Part shown: positions 37,666-45,822 of the stretch, in pieces | Position numbering within the stretch: position 1 is the first letter of the stretch | How the letters are laid out: the number at the start of each line of letters is the position of its first letter | NCBI RefSeq assembly: GCF_006346335.1 | Contig: NZ_VDMC01000004.1 | Coordinates: 1 to 64,000 of the forward strand | Direction: 5' to 3' | Origin: Aequorivita sinensis | GTDB taxonomy: Bacteria > Bacteroidota > Bacteroidia > Flavobacteriales > Flavobacteriaceae | DNA: 64,000 nt | The notes under the pieces: model-generated | Told to the model about the DNA's origin: nothing | Database searches by the model: none | What the model saw: the letters and a program-made list of their open reading frames with translations, nothing else | Translations under genes and position numbers: made by a program

Positions 37666-37695
37666 CAAAGATAACACTATGGAAGGGAGTATCAA
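37666..37695 (-). promoter_or_regulatory. ffh promoter
   Basis: On the minus strand TTG (37693-37695), a 19-nt spacer and TATCTTTG (37666-37673) match the Bacteroidota consensus fully; the ffh ATG is 55 nt downstream. Confidence 0.85.
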
Positions 37696-37878
37696 AAAAG
37701 TACACTGTATTATATGTGCCTTAAACTAGGTTTTTTACTAATTTTAAATATATTCGTGTTGTGGGGTTGTACTTAAAAAAATCATAATTTTTTCATAAAT
37801 CGATTTAAAGCACCCTTCTACACATAACAAAACCACCTCGAATTTGGTATATTGCCCCCTTTACATAAGAAATAGAAT

Positions 37879-39219
37879 ATGAAAGAAGCTATACTCTCCC
37901 CTTTTCAAAAGTTTGTTAAACTCCAAAGTGCTACTGGTATCCTATTACTAGCTACTACTATAATTGCTTTAGTTTGGGCAAATAGTCCCTTTGCAGATAG
38001 TTACTCATCACTTTGGGAATATGAATTGGGTATAGTTACCGATAATTTTGAATTGAAAAAACCCTTGCTACTTTGGGTTAATGATGGGCTTATGGCCATT
38101 TTCTTTTTCTTGATTGGTCTTGAGATTAAAAGGGAGTTTTTAATTGGGGAACTTAATTCCACCAAAAAAGTTATGTTCCCTTTGTTTGGGGCACTGGGAG
38201 GAATTGTATTGCCCGTATTACTGTTTATTTTAATAAACCAAAACCCCGAAACCCTTAAAGGTTGGGGAATTCCTATGGCTACCGATATTGCTTTTTCATT
38301 GGCAATTTTAAAAGTTCTTGGTGACCGTGTTCCCTTAAGTTTAAAGATTTTTTTAACCGCATTTGCTATTGTAGACGACTTAGGTGCTGTACTTGTAATT
38401 GCTATCTTCTATAGCGGTAGTTTAGACCTTGTGTTATTGGGATCTGCACTTGCATTTTTGGCCTTCGTTTATTTCATTAGCTACAAAGGTTTTTACTCTA
38501 AGTATTTAACTATGCTCTTTGGATTCATAGTTTGGTTGCTGTTCCTAAAAGCTGGATTACACCCAACTTTAGCGGGTATTTTAATGGCTTTTGCCGTACC
38601 AGTTCGTCAAAAAATTAGCACGCACGAATTCTCTCATCAACTTGAAGGAATTGTAAATTCTATAAAACAAAGCACCATTCTTCAGAAACCAGTACTTTCA
38701 GCTGAACAGCTAGTACTGATTGACGACTTAGAGGATTGGGCAGACAAGTACCGATCACCTTTACAGGCTTTAGAACACGAACTTCACAATGTGGTTGCAT
38801 TTATTGTAATTCCAATTTTTGCTCTTGCAAATGCTGGAGTGGCACTTTCTAGTGAATCTGGACTTGAGAACACCTTGGTTATAAATATTATTATATGCTT
38901 AATTCTAGGGAAGAGTATAGGAATATCAACGACAATCTTTTTAGCTAGAAAGTTTAAAATTATCACTGTACCTAGCGATATTACAAACAAGCAAATAATT
39001 GGAGTATCTTTCTTAGCAGGTATCGGATTTACAATGGCTATTTTTATCGCCAGCTTGGCATTCAATACACATCCTGAGTATATAGATTCTGCTAAAATAG
39101 GAATCCTTATTGGCTCATTCCTTTCAGCTATTATTGGCTATGGATTACTTTACTACAAATCCCATAAAGGGCAGTTTAATCACAATCCAAACGTTGTGAA
39201 AACAACAGACGAAAATTAA
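37879..39219 (+). CDS. nhaA: Na+/H+ antiporter NhaA
   Basis: Electrogenic Na+/H+ antiporter of the inner membrane, 446 residues with about 12 helices. Diagnostic motifs are FFFLIGLEIKREFLIGEL, WGIPMATDIAFSLAIL (equivalent of E. coli Asp133) and FLTAFAIVDDLGAVLVIAIFY (the ion-binding Asp-Asp pair). The C-terminal GVSFLAGIGFTMAIFIASLAF is also typical. It would handle sodium and pH homeostasis, consistent with a marine habitat. Confidence 0.96.
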   Translation: MKEAILSPFQKFVKLQSATGILLLATTIIALVWANSPFADSYSSLWEYELGIVTDNFELKKPLLLWVNDGLMAIFFFLIGLEIKREFLIGELNSTKKVMFPLFGALGGIVLPVLLFILINQNPETLKGWGIPMATDIAFSLAILKVLGDRVPLSLKIFLTAFAIVDDLGAVLVIAIFYSGSLDLVLLGSALAFLAFVYFISYKGFYSKYLTMLFGFIVWLLFLKAGLHPTLAGILMAFAVPVRQKISTHEFSHQLEGIVNSIKQSTILQKPVLSAEQLVLIDDLEDWADKYRSPLQALEHELHNVVAFIVIPIFALANAGVALSSESGLENTLVINIIICLILGKSIGISTTIFLARKFKIITVPSDITNKQIIGVSFLAGIGFTMAIFIASLAFNTHPEYIDSAKIGILIGSFLSAIIGYGLLYYKSHKGQFNHNPNVVKTTDEN

Positions 39220-39271
39220 ACTTAAGGTCGAGCCTAAAGCGTTGAAAATAAAATTTGCGCTCGATTCTTAA

Positions 39272-40378
39272 TTATACATTTAAAGGAATTCTCATAAAAG
39301 TGACGACCGTGTTGTCACTTTTATTGTTTTCCACAAAAAACTCTATTTCGTTTCCGTATAGCGTATTTAGTCTATCTTGAGTGTTTTTTAGACCAGTTCC
39401 TTTATGTAACAAAGCTTTAAAAGAATCTGTAAGTGGCTCACCATTATTTTTGATTTCAATAAAAAGATAATCAGTATTCTTATAAATTTTCAATTTTACT
39501 TTTATCTCGGTATTATTATAACCATAACCGTGCTTTATTGCATTTTCGAAAATAGGTTGTAAAAGCATATGGGGCACAAGTACATCTTGCACATCGCTAT
39601 TAATATCCTTCTCCACCAATAGATGATCTGAAAATCTGATGGAAATAATTTCAATATACTTATCCAAAAGAGCGAGTTCTCTGTGAAGAGGTATCAAATT
39701 CTCATCTTTATAATCCAATATATCTCTAAAAAGATCTCCGAAATCAGCTATTAGGTTCTGAGCTTTTTCTTTGTCAATTTCTATTAATGCTGAAATACTA
39801 TTAAGGGTGTTAAAAATAAAGTGAGGGTGTAGTTGCGCCTTCAACATATTGAGTTTGGCTGTTGCCAAATGCGTTTCCACCTGTGCTTTTTGGATTTCGA
39901 TATTGCGAACTTTTTTAATGTAATAATAGACGTTTATTATTCCTATCATAGCAAAGTAAACTAGAAAGTTCACTTCTACTACTGAAACAAAATAATCAAA
40001 AGACAGATATCGTGATGCTTCAGAAAAAGAGGTTTCTCCAATTAATAATGATATTACAGCAGTCATAAAAAAGATGAAGTACCCAATAAAAAAAGAAAAG
40101 AAAACATGCACCCAAATAATCTTCTTCCATCCCTTAGCGCCCCATTTCTCGAACATCAACTTTGTTAATATGCTAATAAAAGTCATAAACAATATAACCA
40201 CAACCCAATCTATAAGAACACCGTAGTTAAAAAGTTTCCCCCAACTTAGTGGACCATAACTAGTTGTACCTATAATTTTCCAATAGCTTTTTTTTAATTG
40301 TACCAATAGCACAACTATGGTATAAAAAAGGGCTAGGTATTTAAGGAGATTAATATCGATGTGTTTTTTTAATCCCAT
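39272..40378 (-). CDS. LytS-type sensor histidine kinase
   Basis: A 368-residue membrane histidine kinase. Four hydrophobic segments (about 12-27, 55-75, 88-113 and 128-152) are followed by a short coiled region and a His_kinase (LytS-type) domain. Its phosphoacceptor segment is LKAQLHPHFIFNTLNSI (His186), and the ATP-binding part contains LQPIFENAIKHGYG and GTGLKNTQDRL. Its ATG overlaps the TAA of the upstream response regulator by one base (TAATG), so the two are co-translated. The signal is unknown. Confidence 0.93.
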   Translation of the reverse strand: MGLKKHIDINLLKYLALFYTIVVLLVQLKKSYWKIIGTTSYGPLSWGKLFNYGVLIDWVVVILFMTFISILTKLMFEKWGAKGWKKIIWVHVFFSFFIGYFIFFMTAVISLLIGETSFSEASRYLSFDYFVSVVEVNFLVYFAMIGIINVYYYIKKVRNIEIQKAQVETHLATAKLNMLKAQLHPHFIFNTLNSISALIEIDKEKAQNLIADFGDLFRDILDYKDENLIPLHRELALLDKYIEIISIRFSDHLLVEKDINSDVQDVLVPHMLLQPIFENAIKHGYGYNNTEIKVKLKIYKNTDYLFIEIKNNGEPLTDSFKALLHKGTGLKNTQDRLNTLYGNEIEFFVENNKSDNTVVTFMRIPLNV

Positions 40379-41157
40379 TACACTCCCATGTTTTTTAATA
40401 GGTCCTTACGATAGCTTTTACTAACTCTAAAAAGTGAAGCGTCCTTCATTAGCACATCAATTTCACCAAAATTTGAATGTATTACTTTATCTAAGAAATG
40501 AGTATTTATTATAGTAGAACGGTGAATTCTAATCATTTGATTACTATTCATTTTACTCATCAAGTTTTGAAGAGAATCCCGAAGAACATGTTTTTTCTGC
40601 GCCGTACAAATTTCAACATAGCTTCCTGAAGCTAATATATATTGAATATCTGAATAATTAATAAAGGACACGGTATTGCCAATTTTTATCGGAAATTTAT
40701 CCTTTAAAATATTCTTACTTTTTTGAGAACCTTCATTATCAATATATTGAAAGAGTTTTTTGAATTTGTCTTCCAAGCTGTTTTCGGTTTCTTTAAAAAA
40801 TTGCTGTTTTGCTCTAGCTACAGCTTGCTGAAACCGTTCTTTTTTAAATGGTTTAAGTAAATAATCTAAAGCGAAAGCATCAAAAGCTTTTACCGCATAC
40901 GCATCAAAAGCTGTGACAAAAATGACCATCGGTTTTTTTTCAGTTTTTAAATTCTTTAAAACATCAAAACCATTCATATCCTTCATTTGAATATCTAAAA
41001 AAATAATATCTGGCTGTAATTCTTCTATATTTAAAATTGCCTCCTTACCTGTTTTGCACTGCCCGAGAAGTTTTAAAACGTTCTCCTCCTCTACCAATGA
41101 AAGTAATCGCTTTCTAGCTAATGGTTCATCATCTATTATTAAGCAGCTAATTTTCAT
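40378..41157 (-). CDS. LytTR-family response regulator
   Basis: A 259-residue DNA-binding regulator paired with the overlapping LytS kinase. The receiver domain (1-120) has the acidic pair IIDDE, phosphoacceptor Asp55 in IIFLDIQMKDMNGFDVL, and a Lys in LLKPFKK. A linker leads to a LytTR domain (about 150-255) with GSYVEICTAQKKHVLRDSLQNL and IRIHRSTIINTHFLDKV. Its target genes are not evident from the sequence. Confidence 0.94.
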   Translation of the reverse strand: MKISCLIIDDEPLARKRLLSLVEEENVLKLLGQCKTGKEAILNIEELQPDIIFLDIQMKDMNGFDVLKNLKTEKKPMVIFVTAFDAYAVKAFDAFALDYLLKPFKKERFQQAVARAKQQFFKETENSLEDKFKKLFQYIDNEGSQKSKNILKDKFPIKIGNTVSFINYSDIQYILASGSYVEICTAQKKHVLRDSLQNLMSKMNSNQMIRIHRSTIINTHFLDKVIHSNFGEIDVLMKDASLFRVSKSYRKDLLKNMGV

Positions 41158-41511
41158 GCGATAAGGTAGTTTTAAAATTCTATAGAAATTTTACAAAGTA
41201 AATGTAGTAAAACCTAGTTGTTATTTTAGTTGAATAAATTATTTCCACACTCAAAATTCTATACTTAAAACTCATATTTGGTTCATCTACATCAAATATT
41301 AAGCGATTCACATCATAATATGAAAGTGCAAAAATCTTAAGCTATCATAAGATTTCAATATGTGTCACTTAAGTTTTTAAAACAGATTGAAGGTGGTTCA
41401 AAACAATTTTCTTCTGTTCACAACAAACACTTAATAGGCAAGGCTAATAAAAATTAATTTCACACCTGTAAAGTACTTGCACAATCTAAAAACTTAAAAA
41501 ACCAAGCTGTT
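41158..41511. other. intergenic region with one small hairpin
   Basis: No gene is visible in these 354 bases between the divergent regulator and FG-GAP genes. The region is A/T-rich and holds an 8-bp hairpin (AAATCTTA 41332-41339 with TAAGATTT 41348-41355). I could not identify a clean -33/-7 promoter for either gene. Confidence 0.5.
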
Positions 41512-43254
41512 ATGATTAAAACTATTATACCTTTTAGCTTTTGCTTCATTGCATTAATTTCAGAATACACCAATGCCCAATCTTTTGAAGAGACAACTCT
41601 GGACGATATTACTACAACTCCATCTGCTTCGCGAAGTGCTAACTTTGTTGATGTAAATGGAGATGGTTGGGACGACATTTTCTTTACCAACGGCCCTGCA
41701 TCAGGTCAAAACAATATGCTGTACATAAATAATGGTAACGGCACTTTTACCACGGTTACAACAGACGACATAGTTTTAGACAACGACCGTTCAGATGGCG
41801 CGAGTTTCGCCGATGTTGATAATGATGGAGATTTGGATGCTTTGGTAGTAACCTATGGTAGAAATGGTGTTGGAAAGAAAAATTATTTCTATAGAAACAA
41901 TGGCGATGGCACATTTAACTATGAACCGAGTAACGCTATTGGAGCGCCTTTAACCTACTCTGAAATGGCAAATTGGATAGACCTCAACAACGACCAATAT
42001 ATGGATGCCTATATTACAAACAGTATAGTTTCTACCAGAAACCTATACTTCGAAAATCAAGGTGATGGATCTTTTGAAGCGGTAACTGGTCTATCGATTA
42101 CTAATGAAACTCTTGCTTCCCGCTCAATTAATTGGATTGATTATGATGGTGATGGCGACAGTGACGTATTTATAACCAATGAAAACAATTCTACAAATTC
42201 GCTATACAGAAATGATGGACCTAACAACTTCACACAAATCAATAATTTATCTATCACTCAAAACGGAAAAAACTCTGCTGGAAGCTCTTGGGCAGATGTA
42301 GATAATGATGGTGATTTCGACTTATTTGTTGTTAACTGGAACGGACAAGCAAACCAGTTATTTATCAATGAAAATGGCACTTTTATAGAACAAGTAAATT
42401 CTGAAATCGCTTCGGAAATTGGAAGTTCGTTTGGCTCTGCCTTCGCCGATGTTGATAATGATGGTGATTTAGATTTGCTTGTTTGCAATGCATATTTTAC
42501 CGGACAAACTACAAATTCACTTTATATAAACGATGGTTTTGGAAATTTCACAAAAGATACAACTAGCAGTTTAGCCAACCACCAAGGAAATACTTTTGGT
42601 TGTGCTTTTGGAGACTACAATAATGACGGTTGGCTAGATGTTATTTTAGCAAACACCCTAAACGAAAACCAAAGCAATTCATTATTTAAAAATACTGGAA
42701 GTGGAAATAATTGGATTAAAATTAAATGTGTTGGAAATCCGTCTAACGGTTCAGCCATAGGTGCAAAGGTTAAAGTAAAAGCTACGATTAATGGAAATGA
42801 AATTTGGCAGATGCGTCAAATTGAAGCTGCAAGTGGATATTGTAGTCAAAATAGTTACACCAATCATTTTGGATTGGGTGATGCTACTAATATTTCTGAA
42901 ATAATCATAGAATGGCCTTCAGGCGCAGTACAAACTTTTAGTGATATTAATAAAAACAAGACTTACGAAGTAGTTGAAGGAAACGATATACAATTGAGTA
43001 CAAACACTCAAAATACTCTGGACTACGTAGTTTTTCCAGTGCCTGCAGATGATGTTTTAATAATACACTTCCCTATTAACACATTGAAATCGACAATCTC
43101 AATTTTTGATATAAACGGTAGAAAAGTAAAAAGTGAAATCAATAATAATCAGACTTCTACAGCTATTGAAGTAAGTGATTTAAGTGCAGGCGAATACGTT
43201 CTAAAAATATCAAATGAAGATAAAATTACATCGCAAAAAATAATTATTAAATAG
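41512..43254 (+). CDS. FG-GAP/VCBS repeat protein with ASPIC/UnbV domain and T9SS type A tail
   Basis: A 580-residue secreted protein. A signal peptide ends TNAQ (about residue 22). Residues 35-400 form a beta-propeller of FG-GAP/VCBS repeats, each with a calcium-binding-like D-x-(D/N)-x-DG-x-x-D motif such as DVNGDGWDD and DVDNDGDLD. An ASPIC/UnbV domain follows (about 405-490; GSAIGAKVKVKAT, IEWPSGAVQTF). The C-terminal 75 residues are a type A T9SS sorting domain (NTLDYVVFPVPADD, ISIFDINGRKV, LSAGEYVLKIS). It is probably cell-surface attached or released; the ligand is unknown. Confidence 0.93.
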   Translation: MIKTIIPFSFCFIALISEYTNAQSFEETTLDDITTTPSASRSANFVDVNGDGWDDIFFTNGPASGQNNMLYINNGNGTFTTVTTDDIVLDNDRSDGASFADVDNDGDLDALVVTYGRNGVGKKNYFYRNNGDGTFNYEPSNAIGAPLTYSEMANWIDLNNDQYMDAYITNSIVSTRNLYFENQGDGSFEAVTGLSITNETLASRSINWIDYDGDGDSDVFITNENNSTNSLYRNDGPNNFTQINNLSITQNGKNSAGSSWADVDNDGDFDLFVVNWNGQANQLFINENGTFIEQVNSEIASEIGSSFGSAFADVDNDGDLDLLVCNAYFTGQTTNSLYINDGFGNFTKDTTSSLANHQGNTFGCAFGDYNNDGWLDVILANTLNENQSNSLFKNTGSGNNWIKIKCVGNPSNGSAIGAKVKVKATINGNEIWQMRQIEAASGYCSQNSYTNHFGLGDATNISEIIIEWPSGAVQTFSDINKNKTYEVVEGNDIQLSTNTQNTLDYVVFPVPADDVLIIHFPINTLKSTISIFDINGRKVKSEINNNQTSTAIEVSDLSAGEYVLKISNEDKITSQKIIIK

Positions 43255-43288
43255 AAATTTTCATTCTTCTATTTTTCTAAGCGTAAAG

Positions 43289-43322
43289 ACGTGTAAGATT
43301 TCCTTAGCGAAATTCTACACGT
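43289..43322 (+). terminator. imperfect hairpin after the FG-GAP gene
   Basis: ACGTGTAAGATTT (43289-43301) pairs with AAATTCTACACGT (43310-43322) except for a two-base mismatch, followed by T-rich sequence. It is a plausible terminator. Confidence 0.6.
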
Positions 43323-43370
43323 TTCTTGGTTTATTAGAAATTCACTTTGCCAAATTTATTATAAAAATTA

Positions 43371-43425
43371 AATGTATTAATAATTTTTTCATACTTTAAT
43401 CGTAATATTGCAATGTATTAATTAA
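43371..43425 (+). promoter_or_regulatory. candidate ArsR operator (direct repeat)
   Basis: AATGTATTAATAAT (43371-43384) and AATGTATTAATTAA (43412-43425) are near-identical, 41 bp apart, about four helical turns, just before the arsR ATG. A -7-like TAATATTG at 43403-43410 sits between them. The layout suits ArsR dimers binding two sites around the promoter. Confidence 0.5.
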
Positions 43426-43433
43426 CTCAAAAA

Positions 43434-43763
43434 ATGGGAATCACTAAATCTGAAAAATTCACAGAACAACAAAATCAAATTGCAAACTTTGCAAAGGCCT
43501 TTGGTCATCCAGCTCGCGTAGCTATTCTTCAGCATTTATTCAAAATCAACACCTGTATTTGTGGTGATTTGGTTGAAGAAATCGGACTAGCCCAACCTAC
43601 TATTAGCCAGCATTTAAAAGAGTTGAAAAACTTAGGATTAATTAAAGGAAATATAGAAGGTACTAAGGTTTGCTATTGTATTCATAAAGAAAATTGGACC
43701 AAAATGAAGTTAGTTATGAACGAATTTTTAGACCAAGATATTCTTACAACAGAGTGCTGCTAA
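43434..43763 (+). CDS. arsR: ArsR/SmtB family arsenic-responsive repressor
   Basis: A 109-residue winged-helix repressor that releases DNA when it binds arsenite or another soft metal. FAKAFGHPARVAILQHL opens the fold. NTCICGDLVEEIGLAQPTISQHLKELKNLGLIK contains the recognition helix and a Cys-x-Cys at its start, matching the ArsR alpha-3 metal site. The C-terminal DILTTECC adds two cysteines. It lies 34 nt before arsM, which supports an arsenic role. Confidence 0.88.
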   Translation: MGITKSEKFTEQQNQIANFAKAFGHPARVAILQHLFKINTCICGDLVEEIGLAQPTISQHLKELKNLGLIKGNIEGTKVCYCIHKENWTKMKLVMNEFLDQDILTTECC

Positions 43764-43797
43764 ACAAATACGCATCATCACACATAAAACATATACT

Positions 43798-44688
43798 ATG
43801 AAAAACGAACAAGAATTAAAAGATATCGTCAAAGATCGTTATACCAAAATCGCAGAACAAGGCAAAGCTGAAAATGCAGCTTCCTGCTGTGGCGCAACCA
43901 CTCCATCAAATAAAGTTTACAACATTATGATGGACGATTACTCCGAAACTAAGGGGTACTCTGAAGATGCTGATTTAGGTTTAGGATGTGGTCTTCCTAC
44001 AGAATTTGCACACATTAAAAAAGGCGATACTGTAATCGATTTAGGTTCTGGTGCGGGTAATGACTGTTTTGTTGCTAGACATGAAACAGGTGCAGAAGGA
44101 AAAGTTATTGGTATCGACTTCACTCCTATTATGATTCAAAAAGCGCGTATGAACGCTGATAAATTAGGCTATAACAACGTTGAGTTTAGAGAAGGTGATA
44201 TAGACGCAATGCCGGTTGGTGACGACACCGCCGATGTAATTGTAAGTAACTGTGTATTAAACCTTGTTCCTAACAAGCAAAAAGTTATTGGTGAAATCTA
44301 TAGAGTTTTAAAGCCAGGAGGACATTTCAGTATTTCTGATGTTGTATTAGTTGGCAATCTCCCTGATGCCTTAAAAGAAGACGCCGAAATGTATGCAGGA
44401 TGTGTAGCTGGAGCAATTCAGAAACAAGAATACCTTCAATTTATTCAAGATGCAGGATTTGTAAATGTTCAAATTCAAAAGGAAAAACCAATTGTTATTC
44501 CAGATGATATTCTTGAAAAATATCTTTCAACTGAAGAGGTAAACGCTTTTAATAATTCAGATACAGGAATATTTAGTATTACTGTTTACGCAGAAAAAGA
44601 AGGCGAGAAATCAAACAAACCTAAATTAAAACTAGCAGACATTCAAGACAACACTTCTTGCTGTGGTCCAGCTTCAAGCTGCTGCTAA
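43798..44688 (+). CDS. arsM: arsenite S-adenosylmethionine methyltransferase
   Basis: A 296-residue SAM-dependent enzyme that methylates As(III). The SAM motif is VIDLGSGAGNDCFVA. The ArsM cysteines are present: Cys31 in the N-terminal SCCG, Cys64 (GLGCGLPTEF), Cys152 (VSNCVLNLVPNK) and Cys202 (AGCVAGA); the 50-residue spacing of the last two equals that of characterised ArsM. A cysteine-rich tail (CCGPASSCC, residues 288-296) could bind As(III). With arsR it forms a two-gene unit that lacks an efflux pump or arsenate reductase here. Confidence 0.93.
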   Translation: MKNEQELKDIVKDRYTKIAEQGKAENAASCCGATTPSNKVYNIMMDDYSETKGYSEDADLGLGCGLPTEFAHIKKGDTVIDLGSGAGNDCFVARHETGAEGKVIGIDFTPIMIQKARMNADKLGYNNVEFREGDIDAMPVGDDTADVIVSNCVLNLVPNKQKVIGEIYRVLKPGGHFSISDVVLVGNLPDALKEDAEMYAGCVAGAIQKQEYLQFIQDAGFVNVQIQKEKPIVIPDDILEKYLSTEEVNAFNNSDTGIFSITVYAEKEGEKSNKPKLKLADIQDNTSCCGPASSCC

Positions 44689-44713
44689 TAAACAGAGATA
44701 TTGCATTTAAAGC

Positions 44714-44745
44714 AACGCCTCTTTCCTTCTTTGGAAAGGGGCGTT
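44714..44745 (+). terminator. arsRM terminator
   Basis: AACGCCTCTTTCC (44714-44726) pairs with GGAAAGGGGCGTT (44733-44745), with one G-T pair, and is followed by TTAAG and T-rich sequence 26 nt after the arsM stop. Confidence 0.8.
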
Positions 44746-44873
44746 TTAAGTTAATTTTGGACCGAAATAAACTTAACCTGTTATAAGTAAATACTAATTC
44801 TTAGTTAAAAGAATTAGAGTCTAAAAATCCTTACTAATTTTTGAATTAAATTCGATAACTAATCGATTTATTA

Positions 44874-45662
44874 ATGACGGGGATTTTCAAAATTTATCAC
44901 GCAACAAAAACAAAATTTTTTTTTAGATTTTTAACGGTACTATTGATAATCCTTTTCAGCAGCAGTTTATATTCTCAAAGACAACAATTAGAAGGAAATA
45001 TTAATGCAGCCGACGATATTGACGTTGAAGGTGTCAATATTTTTAATGTTTCTACAAATAAAGGAACCGTTACCGATGCAAATGGGAGGTTTTTAATTTC
45101 GGTAAAAGAAAAAGATACGCTTTCTATTTCCGCTATTCATATTCAAACAACAACATTAATTATCGGTGCCGAACAAATGACTAACAAGAAAATCATAATT
45201 CATCTTAATGAAAAGATGAACGAATTAGGCACAGTTACTTTAAGAAAACCCCTTACTGGATACATAGGTTCTGATGCTAAAATAATTCCAATACAGGAAA
45301 CAATAACAGCAACTAGCATGGGACTTCCAAATGCCGATAAACCAAAACTTACTAAAACACAAAGGCAATTGTACGCAGCAAATTCTGGACCTGTAGATGC
45401 GGTGGTAAATATGATTTCAGGAAGGACTAAAATGCTAAAAAAACGTTTGGAATTCGATAAAACCGCAGCGTTAACCCTAACGCTCCTTGATAAATTTCCA
45501 GAAACCTATTTTACAGATGAATTAAATATTGAAAAACTGAAAATCTATTCTTTTATTTTCTTCTGCGAGGCTGATCCAGATTATCAAAAAACAATAAAAC
45601 AAAGCACCATTGAAATTCTTGACTTTTTAAAACGAAAGAGCAGAGAGTTCAAAAACCAATAA
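44874..45662 (+). CDS. carboxypeptidase-regulatory-like domain protein
   Basis: A 262-residue exported protein. A basic N-terminus and a hydrophobic segment ending SLYSQ (about residue 35) form the signal peptide. Residues 38-115 form a CarboxypepD_reg-like beta-sandwich (LEGNINAADDIDVEGVNIFNVSTNKGTVTD, NGRFLISVKEKDTLSISAIH). The remaining helical part (about 130-262) is typical of free-standing Bacteroidota proteins of this type. Its function is unknown; such domains often act in outer-membrane or cell-surface assemblies. Confidence 0.85.
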   Translation: MTGIFKIYHATKTKFFFRFLTVLLIILFSSSLYSQRQQLEGNINAADDIDVEGVNIFNVSTNKGTVTDANGRFLISVKEKDTLSISAIHIQTTTLIIGAEQMTNKKIIIHLNEKMNELGTVTLRKPLTGYIGSDAKIIPIQETITATSMGLPNADKPKLTKTQRQLYAANSGPVDAVVNMISGRTKMLKKRLEFDKTAALTLTLLDKFPETYFTDELNIEKLKIYSFIFFCEADPDYQKTIKQSTIEILDFLKRKSREFKNQ

Positions 45663-45822
45663 TCCTAAAAGCTAAATTTGTATTAAAAGAGCTTTCAAAA
45701 ATGTATTACGGTTTTTCCTTTTTAACTTTGTTCTAGATTTAGCCTATTGCTAAACAAATTAAAAATTGTGGCTAAAAGGTTTTAAAACAAATCTAGTAAC
45801 CTTAAACTACTGCTTACCTAAT

